Positions 1 through 14,000 of a DNA stretch of 64,000 nucleotides are shown here, piece by piece. How positions within the stretch are numbered: the first letter of the stretch is position 1; each line of letters begins with the position of its first letter. Source of the DNA: Tanytarsus gracilentus (Eukaryota; Arthropoda; Insecta; Diptera; Chironomidae); assembly GCA_038502055.1 (NCBI GenBank), contig JAXRKN010000033.1:310001-374000 (forward strand). Direction: 5' to 3'. The translations under genes were made by a program, and so were the position numbers. The notes under the pieces were generated by a model that was not told where the DNA came from, searched no databases, and was given only the letters and a program-made list of their open reading frames with translations.

Positions 1-3000
1 TTATTTTTAGAGAGGGGGCTAGAGAGAAGATTTACGACTTTCATGGTAAATTTGGGAGTTGGCATTTAAGCTAATAAATCTCGAAGAATCAATTCTGAAA
101 ACTTGAGGGTGTTTTTGGCTTCATTAAACTTTCTTTTGAATTAAATTAAATTCTACAAAATTTACTGATTGTTAATGCTTCTCAAAGATTTCACTTTAAA
201 AATCTTCTTTTGATAATTAAGGCGTGTAACGACCCACATTAAAAATCTCACAAAACAATTTCTTTAAGTTTCAACCATGAAAAAGCAAAGCGCGACAATT
301 TTTTTACCAACTCCTTGACACTTTTTGAACACAAAAGTCCGAGAATTGTCCTCAAAGCAAATTATTCTATTGTGTAATTACCGACTAACATTCTTTTTAT
401 GCTGGATGGAAACTTTTTTGTTTTCCGCCAGCCCCAAAAGAAAAAAAATTACCCTTGCCTTCGTGTAGCCCTTAAAAAATATGTAATAAAAGCCATTTTC
501 CATCCCAAGGTGATCAAAAAAGGAAGAAAACTCATTTAAAGTGCGGGCACCTTCGGCTATTATGGCAAGCTATGTACAGGCATGCTGATGATGATGGAGA
601 ATGTGTGTGTGTGGGACCTCAGCGATTGCAAGGTGAATAAAAAATACGGTCGTCTTCAATAGAAAATGTGTATCACGTTTTTGAGCACCTCTAATTCTCC
701 ATTTGGGAATTCCAATTTCTTTTTACCCTTCAGATGTCTCTTTGGGGTTACTAAAGGTAAAATATGTAGAGAAAAAAATTGAGATTCCATATTTAAAATG
801 TTTAGTTTTCAACGAAAAAATTTCAACTCAGTAATTTAGAAAATTGATCACTTTACAGTCTCGACAATGACCCTTAAAAATTTATCATGTCCTTAATTAG
901 TCCTTCGAGAGGTGAAAATTTTCACAGATCAATTTTGACTATCAACGACAACCTGTTGAAACTTTTTCTCTCCTCGAAGTAGATAAGTAAAGGCAAAAAA
1001 AATCCTCTTAGACCAATTTTGGTAAATTGGCATTTTGAGTCTATGAATAGAATAGTCATACATATTGTGCCGACAAAGCTCTCTTAAGAGTGACCACCTT
1101 TCTCACTTCATTCATTATTAAGAATGTGTGTATGGGAAGTGAAAAGACAGACAATAGAAAATCGATGTTTTTGCTATCATGTTGATGGTTATTGGGATGA
1201 TAATTTGAATGCAAATTGGTTAATTGGATATGTCTATTGGATGAGTGATTGGAAGCTGAATTATTCAGAATAATTTTATGAAGTTTTTGAGGTAGAAATT
1301 GTTAATTTTTGATTTACCTGGAATGAAAAATTAAATTAACATTTTGTCTATAATTTTTGACGATACATCATTTTTATTTTTCTTCTTTATAATCAAGGAC
1401 TATCAACGTAGCTCCTTATTTATGTATATAATTCCTTCACTTTTCTTTATGTATAAATAAATTATTTTTTTATGATTTATACAAAAGAACATTTTTTTGC
1501 TATTCTTAATATTTTTTACAGAGAAATTTCTTCAAGATGAAAGAAATCAAGAGAGGAAAATGTTGCTATGCTACAGACATCTATAAAAGGTGTATTCCAT
1601 ATAATATATATTTTAATCTTCTATCTCGATTCTCTTTTGTCTTCGTCTAATCAACTGAGAAACTAAATACGTTTTTCCTCTTCATTGCTGTTTGTGTATG
1701 ATGCTCGCTTTGACGAGAATGAGGTAAATGCTTATGAGCAACATAGGATGATAGTCAGGATTTGTTCGTAAATTAAATAACAATGAAATTTCACATGCAT
1801 AAAACGCCTTAAATTGATGAGATTCAACTCAAAAAATATTTCAATAAGAGCAGAAATTTCCATCATCGTTGAGACTATAAATTAAATGTAGGAATAAATT
1901 TGCATATTTCTCTCGTTTTGTGATCTTCTGAGTCATAGACTCCATTCTTGAAATTAAAAAGCATAAAATCGAGGGTGAAAAATTTTAAATGAAATTTTAA
2001 GTTTAAGGAGGTGTGACATTAAATTTTTACACTGATTTATTTTAAATTTACGGATTGAAATAAATTCTAAATATTTCTCACCCTTGCATAGCATAAAAGA
2101 AATTGTATGGCTTTCATAAACGATTAATTTCACAAATAAGTACAGCATTGCGCTATTTTTTATCCCTAAAGTCTCATCATGATGAACAAAGGAGAGTGCA
2201 AGTATACGAAGCAAGAAGATGAGAGAGAGGTCTTGCTAATGACCGCCTTTCATCTTTTTCCTCTCGCGCACTCATTCGAAACCAACTTTGGGGGGAAAGA
2301 CATGGTAGAGTGGATAAGAAACGCATTCGAATGTCTTAAAGCGCTATCAAAACATCTATGTAGCAATTTTCTCTCGTACGACAATTATTTTCGTTATTAT
2401 TTCCTTGTGACCTCAATATGATTTCGCCTTGAGCACAGCCTCACAGTTCTGAGGAGTGCTTGACGTAATTTAGACATTTTTTTGGGTTCTTCTGTACAAA
2501 AATAACATTTTTCAGAGCTTTCTCTTTCATTTTCAGCTTTTGTATACACATTTTAATTTATAGACTAAGGAACTTGATTATCCTTGATGGGGGAGGGGAG
2601 AGAAGGAGGCGACAATTAATTACAGAGATTTTCGAAAAACCTTCACTTGTGTGTGTGTGTTTATTTTGCGTATTTTATATAAATTTTAAGACTCACAAAA
2701 TGGAAACATAAAAGAGCTCACTTTAATTATAGAACATTTACAATACGTCTGTCAAGGGGATTTAAGAATTTTCTATTTACAAAACTTTTTTGTGCTATTA
2801 ATTTTTGCGAAGGTTCTGTACAATACTGTTTCTTGTTCTGTTGTCATTATTGCTGATGTCGAGGATTTAACTCGTTAGGATGGAGAATAATGAGATGAAA
2901 TAAAAAAGTCATACGTTACATTGTTTTTGATGCTAGGGAAAAGAGATTTTATTTTTTCATCGACGGCAATTCTAAAGGTTTTTTTGTATGTTTGAACAGG

Positions 3001-5008
3001 ATGAAATTTTGTAAGTTGTGTAGTAGACTTTTTTAAGAATTTAATAAAAAGAAATTTTTTAAATAAATTTTGAAAAATTAAAAGCTTTAGAGAAGTTTTA
3101 AATCAAGCTTTTATATCAAAAGCTTAAAATTTTTATCAAATTTAAATATTTTTTTAAATATAAATCTCTAAATCTCCTTAAAAAGTTTACTCAACACCTC
3201 ACAAAACTCTCCCTATTTAACTTTTCACTTTTTACAATACAAAATATTTCATATCCCTTTTCTCTCTCGAAAACTTTTCATGCGTCCTTTCATAGTTTTT
3301 GTTTACGCTTCGTCGCCTCTTTCAAGCTCACAAATGAGCGTTCATTTGCTTTCATGGCACAACGTTTTCATGTTATGTAAATGTAATTTTTAGCTCAGAG
3401 TGTGTGTGCCTTTAAATTGTGTCTAATCTCTAAAGCTCACATTTGCCTTTTTGCTTTCTATTTTTCTCTCTCACTCACTCTCGTTAATTAAGCTTGGGAT
3501 CTCAGTTAAAAGTGAGATGGAGAGAGTCGTAGAAAAAAAATTGTTGCGCTCCATTTCGTAGTTTACAGTTTCGTAGGATTTTGCTATACAGAGCAAAACT
3601 TTTTCCTCCTTTTAACAACATAAATTAAGTCGAGTGTAATGAAGAGCAAACAAACTAAACTTTAAATTAAGCAGAAATTTCATTTCTCGCCAGGATGTGA
3701 ATACAGATGAAGTCGCACTCGTGTAATGTTTCACTTCCATATCCCTCGCTTCGGTATCTGTTAAAAAAGAGAAATGAGAAAAAAGGGAATTAAAGCGAAT
3801 GAGTTGAAAAGAGAGAGAGAAAAAATTAAAAATCTGTTGCTGTGTAGATGATAGTCAAGATGATGGAGAAAAAGTAATTTAGAGTGAACTCTCTGGGTTT
3901 TAATTCATCAATTTACTTGAAATATTATTTAATTTTGTAATAAAATCCATAAGCTTTTAACTTAAACTCAAATCTCAACTGTGTACGCCGCAATCAGTGT
4001 CGACCTTCACTGTGCTTGTACACGAGTAAAATTTAAGTGAATATTCATTTAGCAAACAAGCATACCAAATGAAAAATCAGTCGTGTTAGCGTCAAGAGGG
4101 GAGGGAGAAGTTTTAATTAATTTATAAAACATAGAACGATAAGAGCGCTAATGAAAAGCATCCAGCAATTTTCATTACTGCAAAACACGACGAGGGAGAG
4201 AAAAATTGTTTAATTTTTGCCTCGAAGAAAATTTTGTTTCATAATTTAATTGCCAGACACCCATTAGAAAAAATTCTTCACTCGAAGGAGAAAATTATCG
4301 AAGCGTTTTTGACGAAATCGATTTAATTAAATTTTCAATCATTAAACTGCTCATCGAAGTGACTAACACGATTTTAATTAACTTAATTTGTCCATCGCTC
4401 GGAGGTTGAGAAATTTTATTATAATTTTTTAATAAATTTAAAGTAAAAGAAATTCGATGAAATTTTAAGTTGAGGAGCAAGAGTATTTGCATCCATCGAA
4501 CCATAATTTTTCTTCTCGCTTCACCCGTCTTAATTCACTAATTGCACAAAGTTGATCGTTTTCTTTTTACCTCGTTAATTTAAAAAGTGATTAAACTTTT
4601 ACCGTAAACAAATTTTTTACCCTTTGGCTTGAATTACGTGCTGCTAATTAATTTTACTAACCAATCCAAAAGCTTGGCAACAGCAATCACCTTGTAATTG
4701 ATAAAAATTAATTGAAAAATTCTCCTTCTCCCGCTTTAGGTTCTTCATTCGATAGCAACGACTAGTGATTGAAAATAAATTTTTTCTCCATCATCCACAG
4801 CTTGCATCAACATCATCATTTAAAATGTTTGCGATGGGAAACACTAACAAGTGGAAAATAAATGTGCTGTGTGTGTGAAATCTCACACCTTCGAATAAAA
4901 CCCTCCCCTCTACTCTCAGACATGATAATTGATTTAGATGAACTTTTCGTAACCCCTCACGTTACGATGTCGTTGAATGCGAAAAGTCGTCACTGTTTGT
5001 TAACTTAC
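1..5008. other. 3' flank or last intron of the klingon-like gene; no exon identified
   Basis: This AT-rich stretch lies downstream of the last klingon-like exon I can support. That exon ends in a good donor with one base of an open codon, so at least one more exon, expected to carry the C-terminal tail and GPI-anchor signal, should lie at lower coordinates, here or before base 1. I found no hydrophobic terminal exon that fits. Short ORFs such as those at 1954-2214, 2179-2421 and 4295-4504 have no domain and no splice context. A short GT run lies at about 2648-2660. Confidence 0.6.
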
Positions 5009-8000
5009 CTATGAGTGCTGTGTTGAAAACAAATCGCTCTGAAAATTCACTCCATCCATAGCGATTTCTGCCGGTTGTGTAAAAAGTTTTTCACAAAATG
5101 AGCGATTGTTGATCATCGAGTTTTTGTTGTTGTTGCAGAGAGGAAAATAAGAAAAATGAAAAATCATTAATCAATCTTATTATTAGCGTTATACAACAGA
5201 AAATGATGTTTCTTTATCAATTTAATGTTTAACAACGGACAGTCGAGATACGCACAGGAAAAAGAAAAATGATGAGAAATGAAAAATGAAACCTTCGAGA
5301 GAAAATTTCTGAAGTTTATAATAACAAGTGAAAGTTGAGGTAGCAAAATTTCTCGGGAAAATTCAGAGAGTTAATTTTAAAACATGGGGTGAGATAAAAA
5401 TATTCCAGTAAGTAATTTTTTCATTTTTTACAATTTTAAATTTTAAAAATACGTTAGATGAAAAATTTTATTCATCCTCATTTTTTCTAAAAGAAGTTTT
5501 CACAATTTTTTTTTAAATTTTTTATGAAATTTAAATTCTCGATTGATCAAATTTCAAATTCTCGCCACAAAATTTTCTCATCAAATTCCTTCCATTCGAC
5601 CATATGAAAACAAACACTAATTAACACGGACACGTACCTCGCTATCACTTTCGCTTCATATTGCTGATCGGGTAGTAAATCCCGGATTGTGAAGCTCATG
5701 CCTTGTGTATAATGGGGCGTATATGGATAGGGTTGGAGAACAATATCTGTCCAATCTGTGTTTAGACGTTTATTGTAGAAGTTTGAATATGATGGATAGG
5801 AATCATATGTATTATGTACATTCGTATTATCCATCTGCTATCGTGACCATTCGATTTGTTTGTATATTGTTGTTGATGATGACGAACGGAAAAGGAGGAG
5901 AGAGAAAAAAATTAGAAAATCTCATGCAACTCATGTTTATTCTATTTAACTAACATAATTGGAATGACTAGGATATGAGTCCACATTTTGATGAATATCG
6001 AGATGATGATTGCCATATCCAAGCGAATTCAGCAATTTGTAATACAATTTGTATTCTTCGATTGGCGCATATGAATCAACCGTCCACGAAATGTTGTATT
6101 TATCTCGCCACTGGCTCTGTGCGTTCGAGCGTATTGTTGGCGCTCGAGGTTCACCCGATAGACGAACATTCTTCTTATGCTTGCCTAATTGATTTTCAGC
6201 TACGCACGAATAGTTTCCAAAATCCTGGGATCTCACTCGTCGTATTGTGAGCGTGTAGCGAGTGCCTCGATTATCCATCGTGTAGTGCTCATTGTGCGAG
6301 TCGATGAGGACCGTGTCTCGAAGCCATGTTACCTTTGATGGGAGATAGAGAATATTTTTTGAGTATTTGAGGTCTTCGAACTTGTCCTCAATATGTGATA
6401 TTTAATCATCATTACTCACTTGTGGCTGCGTTTCACCATGAACAATACAACTCAAAACCGCCTCTTGCCCCTCACCCGAATAGATAATCGGCTGCTCCAA
6501 TGTGATTTCAGGCGGATCTAGATAATGAAATGAGATGGAGAGTAAATTTTAGGGAACAAAACCGATACTTTAATTAATTTTAAATCCTCTCTCTTAACGG
6601 ATCATTAAATTTGTGGTTCGATGTGCGTCGCAAATGCCATATAATGCCTCTTTCGTGTGTGTGTGCAAAAATTAATTCTTGTGGTGTCGCTTCATTCTGT
6701 TTTTCTCATTCACACGTTCACTTATTAAGTGAGTGAGAGAGAAAAAGGTTACATGTTCATTTACGTACGTCTTAATATCCCCTCTTATTATTGTCTCAAT
6801 GGAGCTGATGGTTGAACAAAAAGAATTAAAATGGACAGCTTTTATGAAGGTTTTTGTTTGTTTGGGCGATGATGTGAGAGGTGTGGAGAGGAGAGGGAGG
6901 TTGAATGAGAGAAAGCAATTATGTTAATATCCTTTGGAGCTGCCTCAAGCATATCTCTCTCTCTTTTATTTCCCATGTGTCAACATTTTTGAAACATAAT
7001 TAATTATGATTTACTTTCTCCCTCTTATTCTTGCTACTAGAGATCCTTAAATAACCGGTTTTAACGATTTCGGTTTAACCGGTTTTAAAAAGCTCATAAC
7101 CGGTTTTCACCGGTTAACCGGTTATGAGTTTTTATCTAAATTTCTGAGAAAAAACTGATTTTTTTTAAAAAAAAAAAAAATTTTAAATAAATTAAATTTT
7201 AATATAATAACTTCAAAAAAATAAAAAATAAATAACAAAGCTTAATTTAACTTATTTCTAAAATAACACTTCAGAAAAGCAATTGCATTGATGTTCTCAT
7301 CTCCAAGTCTATTGAAAAGCTTGCTGACTAGATGATTTGCTTCCGAAAAACGACGTTCTGCTACGACAAAAAATATTAAAAAACTACTATATTTTCACAA
7401 TATTTACCGTAACACTTTTTGTCTCGCGTTGTCGAAAATTCAATATTCACTTCACTTTTTTAATAAAATAAATCACTTTAAACTGAATTGTGATAAAGCG
7501 TAAAAGTATTGAATAAAACAAAACTTTTGATATCTTAATATCTGATACATGAGAAACGTAAGATTAGTGGACATTTAGTACCTGATTTTTCACAATATTA
7601 GTATTTGAAGATAGGTTTATTAAAATAAATATAAAAACGGTTAAAAACATTGATAATATTTATAAATTTAAATTGTAATTTTTTAATAAAATTAAAATAA
7701 TTTCATAAAGTAGAAAAACCGGTTAACCGGAAGAAAAAATCGGTGAAACCGGTTATTAAAAATTCCGGTGAAAACCGGTTATAACCGAACCGGTGAAAAC
7801 CGTGAGGATCTCTACTTGCTACACATTTTCATTCTCACAGCTCTCTCTGTCTCCTCACACTTCACAATGAAGTGCTCATGATAAAGTTTTCATCTGAATA
7901 GAAATTTTAATGATCCATCAACGTAAATATTCCTCAAAAAATAATTTTATTTTTAAAATTCTGAAATCAAATCTTTCGAAAAAAAATCTTGAAGCTTTCA

Positions 8001-11000
8001 AAAAAGTTCATGAAGCTTTTATTCGCGTGAAGACATTTTTTTCTCTATTTGCACCGTGTTGAGAATGAAATGGCAGAATGAAGTGTGAAAGTGTGAATTA
8101 ATTAATTTCTTTTTCACCATACGGAGCAACACTTACGAGTTGAGCTGTTGATGAAAATTCTCATATGCACAAACGTTTTATGAAATGTGACGGAGAAGTG
8201 AGTGCAAAATGAAAGTTCAAAAAGAAATGAGACATTTAACTGAAAGCAATTTGTCTGTCACACGTTTATTTTTAAAATGTTTGCGACTGGAGGGTGGCGA
8301 ATGATGAGAACTTTTGCTGTTACTCTGTAAATGTCATCTACATATCGTACCGTACTCAGTAAGGTGCATGTGTGTTTGTTTCATGTCAGAAATATGTTAA
8401 CTAACTTTCTTTACCGAGAGAAAACAATGCGGGAATGAAAACCTTCCCTATCACACATTCTCTATGTCGTTCCTTGAGATTCTTATGTGGAACTTCTTGT
8501 ATTTCTCTTTCTCTTTTGTTGTATTGCATAATGAAATTTATGACATGAAAGCTATTTTCTCATTTTATGAACTTTTATGATTTCACTTTTACTCCAAAAT
8601 GTGACACTTTCTTGAGATTCATTTATTTGAACATACAAACATCATACAACTGGGGATGTGTTGAAGAAAACACATCTAAGAAAGTTTCTTTGGCTTAGAA
8701 TAACGTTGAACAATGTTGAGCGTGAACGTCGAGTACACAATCAAAAGTTAAGCATTCGTTTGTGCTTGAATTTACTTTTCATGGCAAAACTGATTTCTAT
8801 TGTAAATTTTAAACAAAAGTTTGCTTTTTTGATTTAAAAAATTGATTTTTAAAAACGCCAGCAACCACAAATTTGATTTTTTTTTTCTAAAAGCTTTTAA
8901 TACTCACACAAAACGTGAAGAAGAATTTGACTTGAAGCTGTTTGTCCAACTCCATTTGATGCCGTGCAAATATAAGTGCCACCTTTATGACGATCCATGT
9001 TCTCGATAACGTAAAACGGTGAGCTCACTTTTTCTTCGCCTGCAATAAAACGAAAACATATTATGAGTGTTTCGGAAAAAAAAGCTTAAAATGGCAAAGC
9101 TTTTCGCACATATTTACTCCCTCGCATTCACACAAATTCACATACATTGCGTAATAAAATTATGATGTGAACTACAGGAGGTTTAATTGGAAAATGTGAA
9201 AGAGCGCGGGAGAAAAAAATAATTTTTTTATAATGAATGTGTTTTTCACATATATACGCACACAGCCGTAGCCAATATTATATGGTGGAAAATTTTCTGT
9301 ACAACATGTTCATTTGCGGCATGTGAAACTAATTAAATTCGCGTCAAGCTTTTGTTCACAAAGCGTATGGTTAGGTGGTTATCGAAAGAGGGGAGATACT
9401 AAAAATGTTGAGTTAGAAATTTTCCTGTGTTTATTTTAAAAATTAAACATCACAGTTTCACACCCTTTGAAACTTTCATAAAGATGCTTGCTATCATCGA
9501 GCATGTTTAATTAAATTTTAATGATGTTCGAAAAACCTAATAATAAATTGCTTTTTCCCTCACTCAATTTTCCATCATTTGCATCTGCCGATGATGGCTC
9601 TTTCACTCTATTCTCTCTCACTCACGATATGAGGTCTCGTCAAAATGTGTGGTTTATAACAAGTTTTCATTTTTGCTCTAATCAAAATCATTTGTGAGAG
9701 TGAAAGCAGATGTTGTCATTGTTTATGCACAAATACATCGCGAACACTCTTTGATGTAATGAATTTTTAATTAAAAAAAGTTTTAAATTGAATTTCCTCC
9801 TCTTTGCTTTCTTTTGCATTGTTTTCACTCGCAAAGTGGCAATTGTAAGCAAGAGTGTGGAAGTTGAGATCAACTAAATTAGTTTACCCACTAACACTTT
9901 CATGAAATTGCTGATACAGCACTCGACTGTAAGTCTCTTGGAATTTTCTTCGTTCATGGATGAAAAATTGAGGGTTATAAGGCGAGGGATGGATTTTTCA
10001 GAAAATGTTTAATATTTTCGTGGATTTAAATATTCGTTAAATAATTAATTGATTTAATTTAAATTTTTAATCATTAAATTTTACGATGAAAATTAAATTT
10101 TTAAACTTTCAAAATGGCGTAAGAGAAAGCTCATAACCACCTTGCTCTCGACACAAGGACATTTTTGGATTGCTTATTGTGTACATTTACGTGCAGGAGC
10201 GGATGAGAAGGGTTTTTGAAAAGTAAGAAGAAAATAAATATAATAAATATACGCTTGACCTGAATTTGATGTTTGCTAATCTCAAATTACATCCAGTGCT
10301 CGGTGAGTGTCTGCACATATGTGTGAAAAGTGATATAACGTCTCGAGACTGGAAATAAAACTCTTCAGCACTTCATATTCTCAAATTGAATTATTTTACG
10401 TAGGCGCTTGTGCATGACAACTCAATTTTCAAGTGCTTTCTTATCGTTTCTCTATCTGAAAGCACCATGGGCGTATTTTTATGGACACAGTCGACAATGA
10501 TCATGTTTTTTGGTCACTAAACAAATAACGACAAGTTTTCAACAGTAATGGAAACATCCGAAAGAGGAAAAGTAAATATTTGGAATGAGTTAAATGAGTT
10601 CCGAACAAAAGGGAAGCATTCACGTGAATGGACGGACATATTTTTGGAGAGTCTTTTCTGGAAAATTATCATATAGTAGCTTAAGGGACGTTGTCAGTAA
10701 CATAGCTGCAAAACAAAGATTTAAAGCTCTCCCAGGGAGATGGTCAACAATATGCTAACCGCCCACTCAACATCAAAGCTTTAAAAAATCTAAAAGTTTC
10801 TCTATTTGTTCATTCAAATCATTCGCACGTAAATGAAAAAAAAACTACTAAACTCACCACTCGGCAGCAAATTGTTTTTCCTCGTCCATGTGATGTTGGG
10901 AGCTGGATTGCCAGTTGCCGAGCATTCCAAACGTACTGGAGATCCCTTTTTCACTTGCAAATGTCCACCCGATGTCACATGAGTAATTTTTGGTGGAACT

Positions 11001-14000
11001 TTTAGTTTTCAGATTTAACATGACAGATTTTAAAAGCGCAAACGAAGATTGCATTTGAAAAGAGAGAAAAATAGAGAAAATTAAAATGGATTTAATGAAA
11101 CTTTAAATTTTTGTTGACGTAAATTGAAGATAAAAAATATTTTCTTGTTTATGACAATTTTCAAAGGAGCTTTCACTATAGAAGATTTGCGAAAACAAAA
11201 ATTTCCGTCAGATTTATTTTTAAAGCGAGTCAAGGACTTGTAACCTGAGGCGATGACATTTCTCGATGAATTAATTTCCGAGAAAAAAATAATTATGAAA
11301 ATAAGGAGACGAGTGGGGGCTTTAGTTTATAAACTCGTTATATATAAATTTAAATTCTATAATTCAATTTTCCATAATAGCCGAATTCTATAATGGCCAT
11401 ATTATATAATTTTCGAATATTTTTTTACCGTTAGAAAACATGAACAAAAAAAATATGAACAAGGAAAAATTTTATGAACGTTGCATATTAGAATGAGACA
11501 AACTAAAAATTGTAAATTTTTAGAAACATTTAAATAACAAAATATTATCCTTAATTTTCCTTTTAACAACAATAAATAACATGATATAACAATTTTTTTA
11601 GTAATGCAACAAACTTTATGAAGATAATGAAATCTTAATTCAAAACATTTTGGCTCAAAAGGACAATCCCAACAGACCTCTAGTTGATTCTTTACACGAT
11701 GTCGCGTCAGCATTAAATTCTTATATTCATTTGTTGCATTACTAAAAAATTGTTATATCATGTTATTTATTGTTGTTAAAAGGAAAATTAAGGATAATAT
11801 TTTAATTAAGGATAATATTTTGTTATTTAAATGTTTCTAAAAATTCACAATTTTTAGTTTGTCTCATTCTAATATGCAACGTTCATAAAATTTTTCCTTG
11901 TTCATATTTTTTTTGTTCATGTTTTCTAACGGTAAAAAAATATTCGAAAATTATATAATATGGCCATTATAGAATTCGGCTATTATGGAAAATTGAATTA
12001 TAGAATTTAAATTTATATATAACGAGTTTATAAACTAAAGCCCCCACTCTAAGGAGACAAAGTTTGAAGAATTTTTTTGGAGCTTTTAGGTAAAATTATA
12101 TCATGCTTGTATTTAAATGAGGTTTTTTGTTTTCAAAGAGTTTCGAACTTTATTAATTTTTAATAATTTTTGTAAAATTTCCACTCCTCGGAGGGTCCAT
12201 AAAATAACAATCATCTTTTTTAGTTCTAAAAACTCATTCAAAGCCTTTTCCGCAGCACTTTTTATGAATCATAGTTAGCTATTATTGTAAGCTTCTTGCA
12301 AGAGAGCGAGAGTAGGCAAAACTGACAGACGATCGCTATCTCAATGTTCCCATCTCTGCTTCACATCGTCACATTTCTTCTTTATGCGAAGAAAATGGAA
12401 AATGTTCCTGACGGCAGAGAAGAATGAAAACAGAAAAAAAATATTTTCTTCCCTCCACTGATTTCGTACGCTTGCTTCTTCATCTCCATATTACACACTC
12501 ACTGGCATATCTTAAAGTTTAGTGATGCATTCTACTAGAAGAATGAATGTGTACAAGAGCAACAATCGAGAGACATTTTGCGATGTGTTTGTTTATAGCG
12601 TATCGTCCTCCTCATTTCTTTTCTCTTCTCTTTCACTTCGAGACAATGCTGCAAGGCGAACGAGTTGGGAAGCCCAGTGAGAAATTTTTTAAAAAATTGA
12701 ATCCAGGAAATTTTTATTTCATGTCATTTACAATTTTTATCTGGGAATTCAAATCATTTCCTCACTGGGCACTAAGTGAATAAGAAGACAACAGAGTAAA
12801 CAAAATTTTTCATGAAATAAATTCTCATTCTTTGTGAATCATAAAGTAGAAAAGAGAAAATTTTACGTCCCGGAAAATGAATATTCAGAAGAAATGGAGA
12901 TGAGGAAGGGGTGGAAATGTGCCCCAATTCGTCATTTTAATATTTTTTTTGTTAAACACTGCTTTAAGGAGAAAAAAGGCAAAAAATACTAAGAATCAAC
13001 ATTTGACGAACTTTTCTCAGCACAAGACGATGAACGATGCTTTAAGCACAATGTTCCGATGCAATTGAAAAAAAGGATTCATTTCCTTTGAAATAAAATA
13101 TTTATTTCCATCATTTCCGACTTTGATTGCATTGAGTTGCCTCTCAGTGAATTACAAGAAGAGTGAAGAAGAATTTAGGATGATAAAATTGAGCCTTTTT
13201 TTGCTGATGCTCGAAGGATAGAAGAAAATAATTTTTTCAAAACATAAAATTTGATTTAAGATAATCAATTTTAATGACGAGTTTAAGGGCGACGATTGTC
13301 ATCTTTTAGATTGAAATTAATCTCTTGAGTCCTAATGGATTTTTTTTGATTGATTTAAATTTCCAACCCAACGCGTTAATTGAAGCTTTTGAAAATTCAA
13401 TTAAAAAAAATTTAAATTGATTTTATCTGCTTAAAATTTCTAGAAATAAGTTTAATACTTTTAGTAATAAAATTATTTAATTTTTCGACTTTAATTACTA
13501 ACGTTGAAATATCAATTAACACATTTTTCACATTAATAATCAGTTGCGTTAATTACGTATTCTTAATCATATCAGAGCGATGCACGATGGTGAGTAATAT
13601 CATTAATTAATATTTATTGATGTAATAAATTAAATTTATTTCATCGCTCACTGAATACTGAATTTTTGTCTAAGTGAAAGCTCATGAGAAAAAAGTTTCC
13701 TGTATTCTTTTTAATGTTATCAAAGCAACATGTGAAATCTTACTTAAAATCTCCACATGGTGTGTCATCTCGCGTGGCTCAAACGTGGCCAGTTGACATA
13801 TATAATCTCCATTATCCGAGGGTACTGCATCTCGAATTTGGAGTGTGTTTCCATTAACTAATCTTATTCTAGGATCGGGCGACACTTTAACTTGACCCGC
13901 AGTCAATATTGCTCCACCTCGTTTCCATGCTTGCATGTAATTGTCTGTGAGAGGAAAAAAGGGAGAACATAAAAAGAGATTTAGTGAGTGGACTAAAAAC

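Noticed and set aside
2179..2421. Plus-strand ORF of 80 codons
   Set aside because: No domain and a composition like the background; it lies downstream of the klingon-like exons with no splice sites joining it.
11402..11713. Minus-strand ORF of 103 codons
   Set aside because: It lies in the left arm and loop of the foldback element and is hydrophobic low-complexity sequence with no domain.
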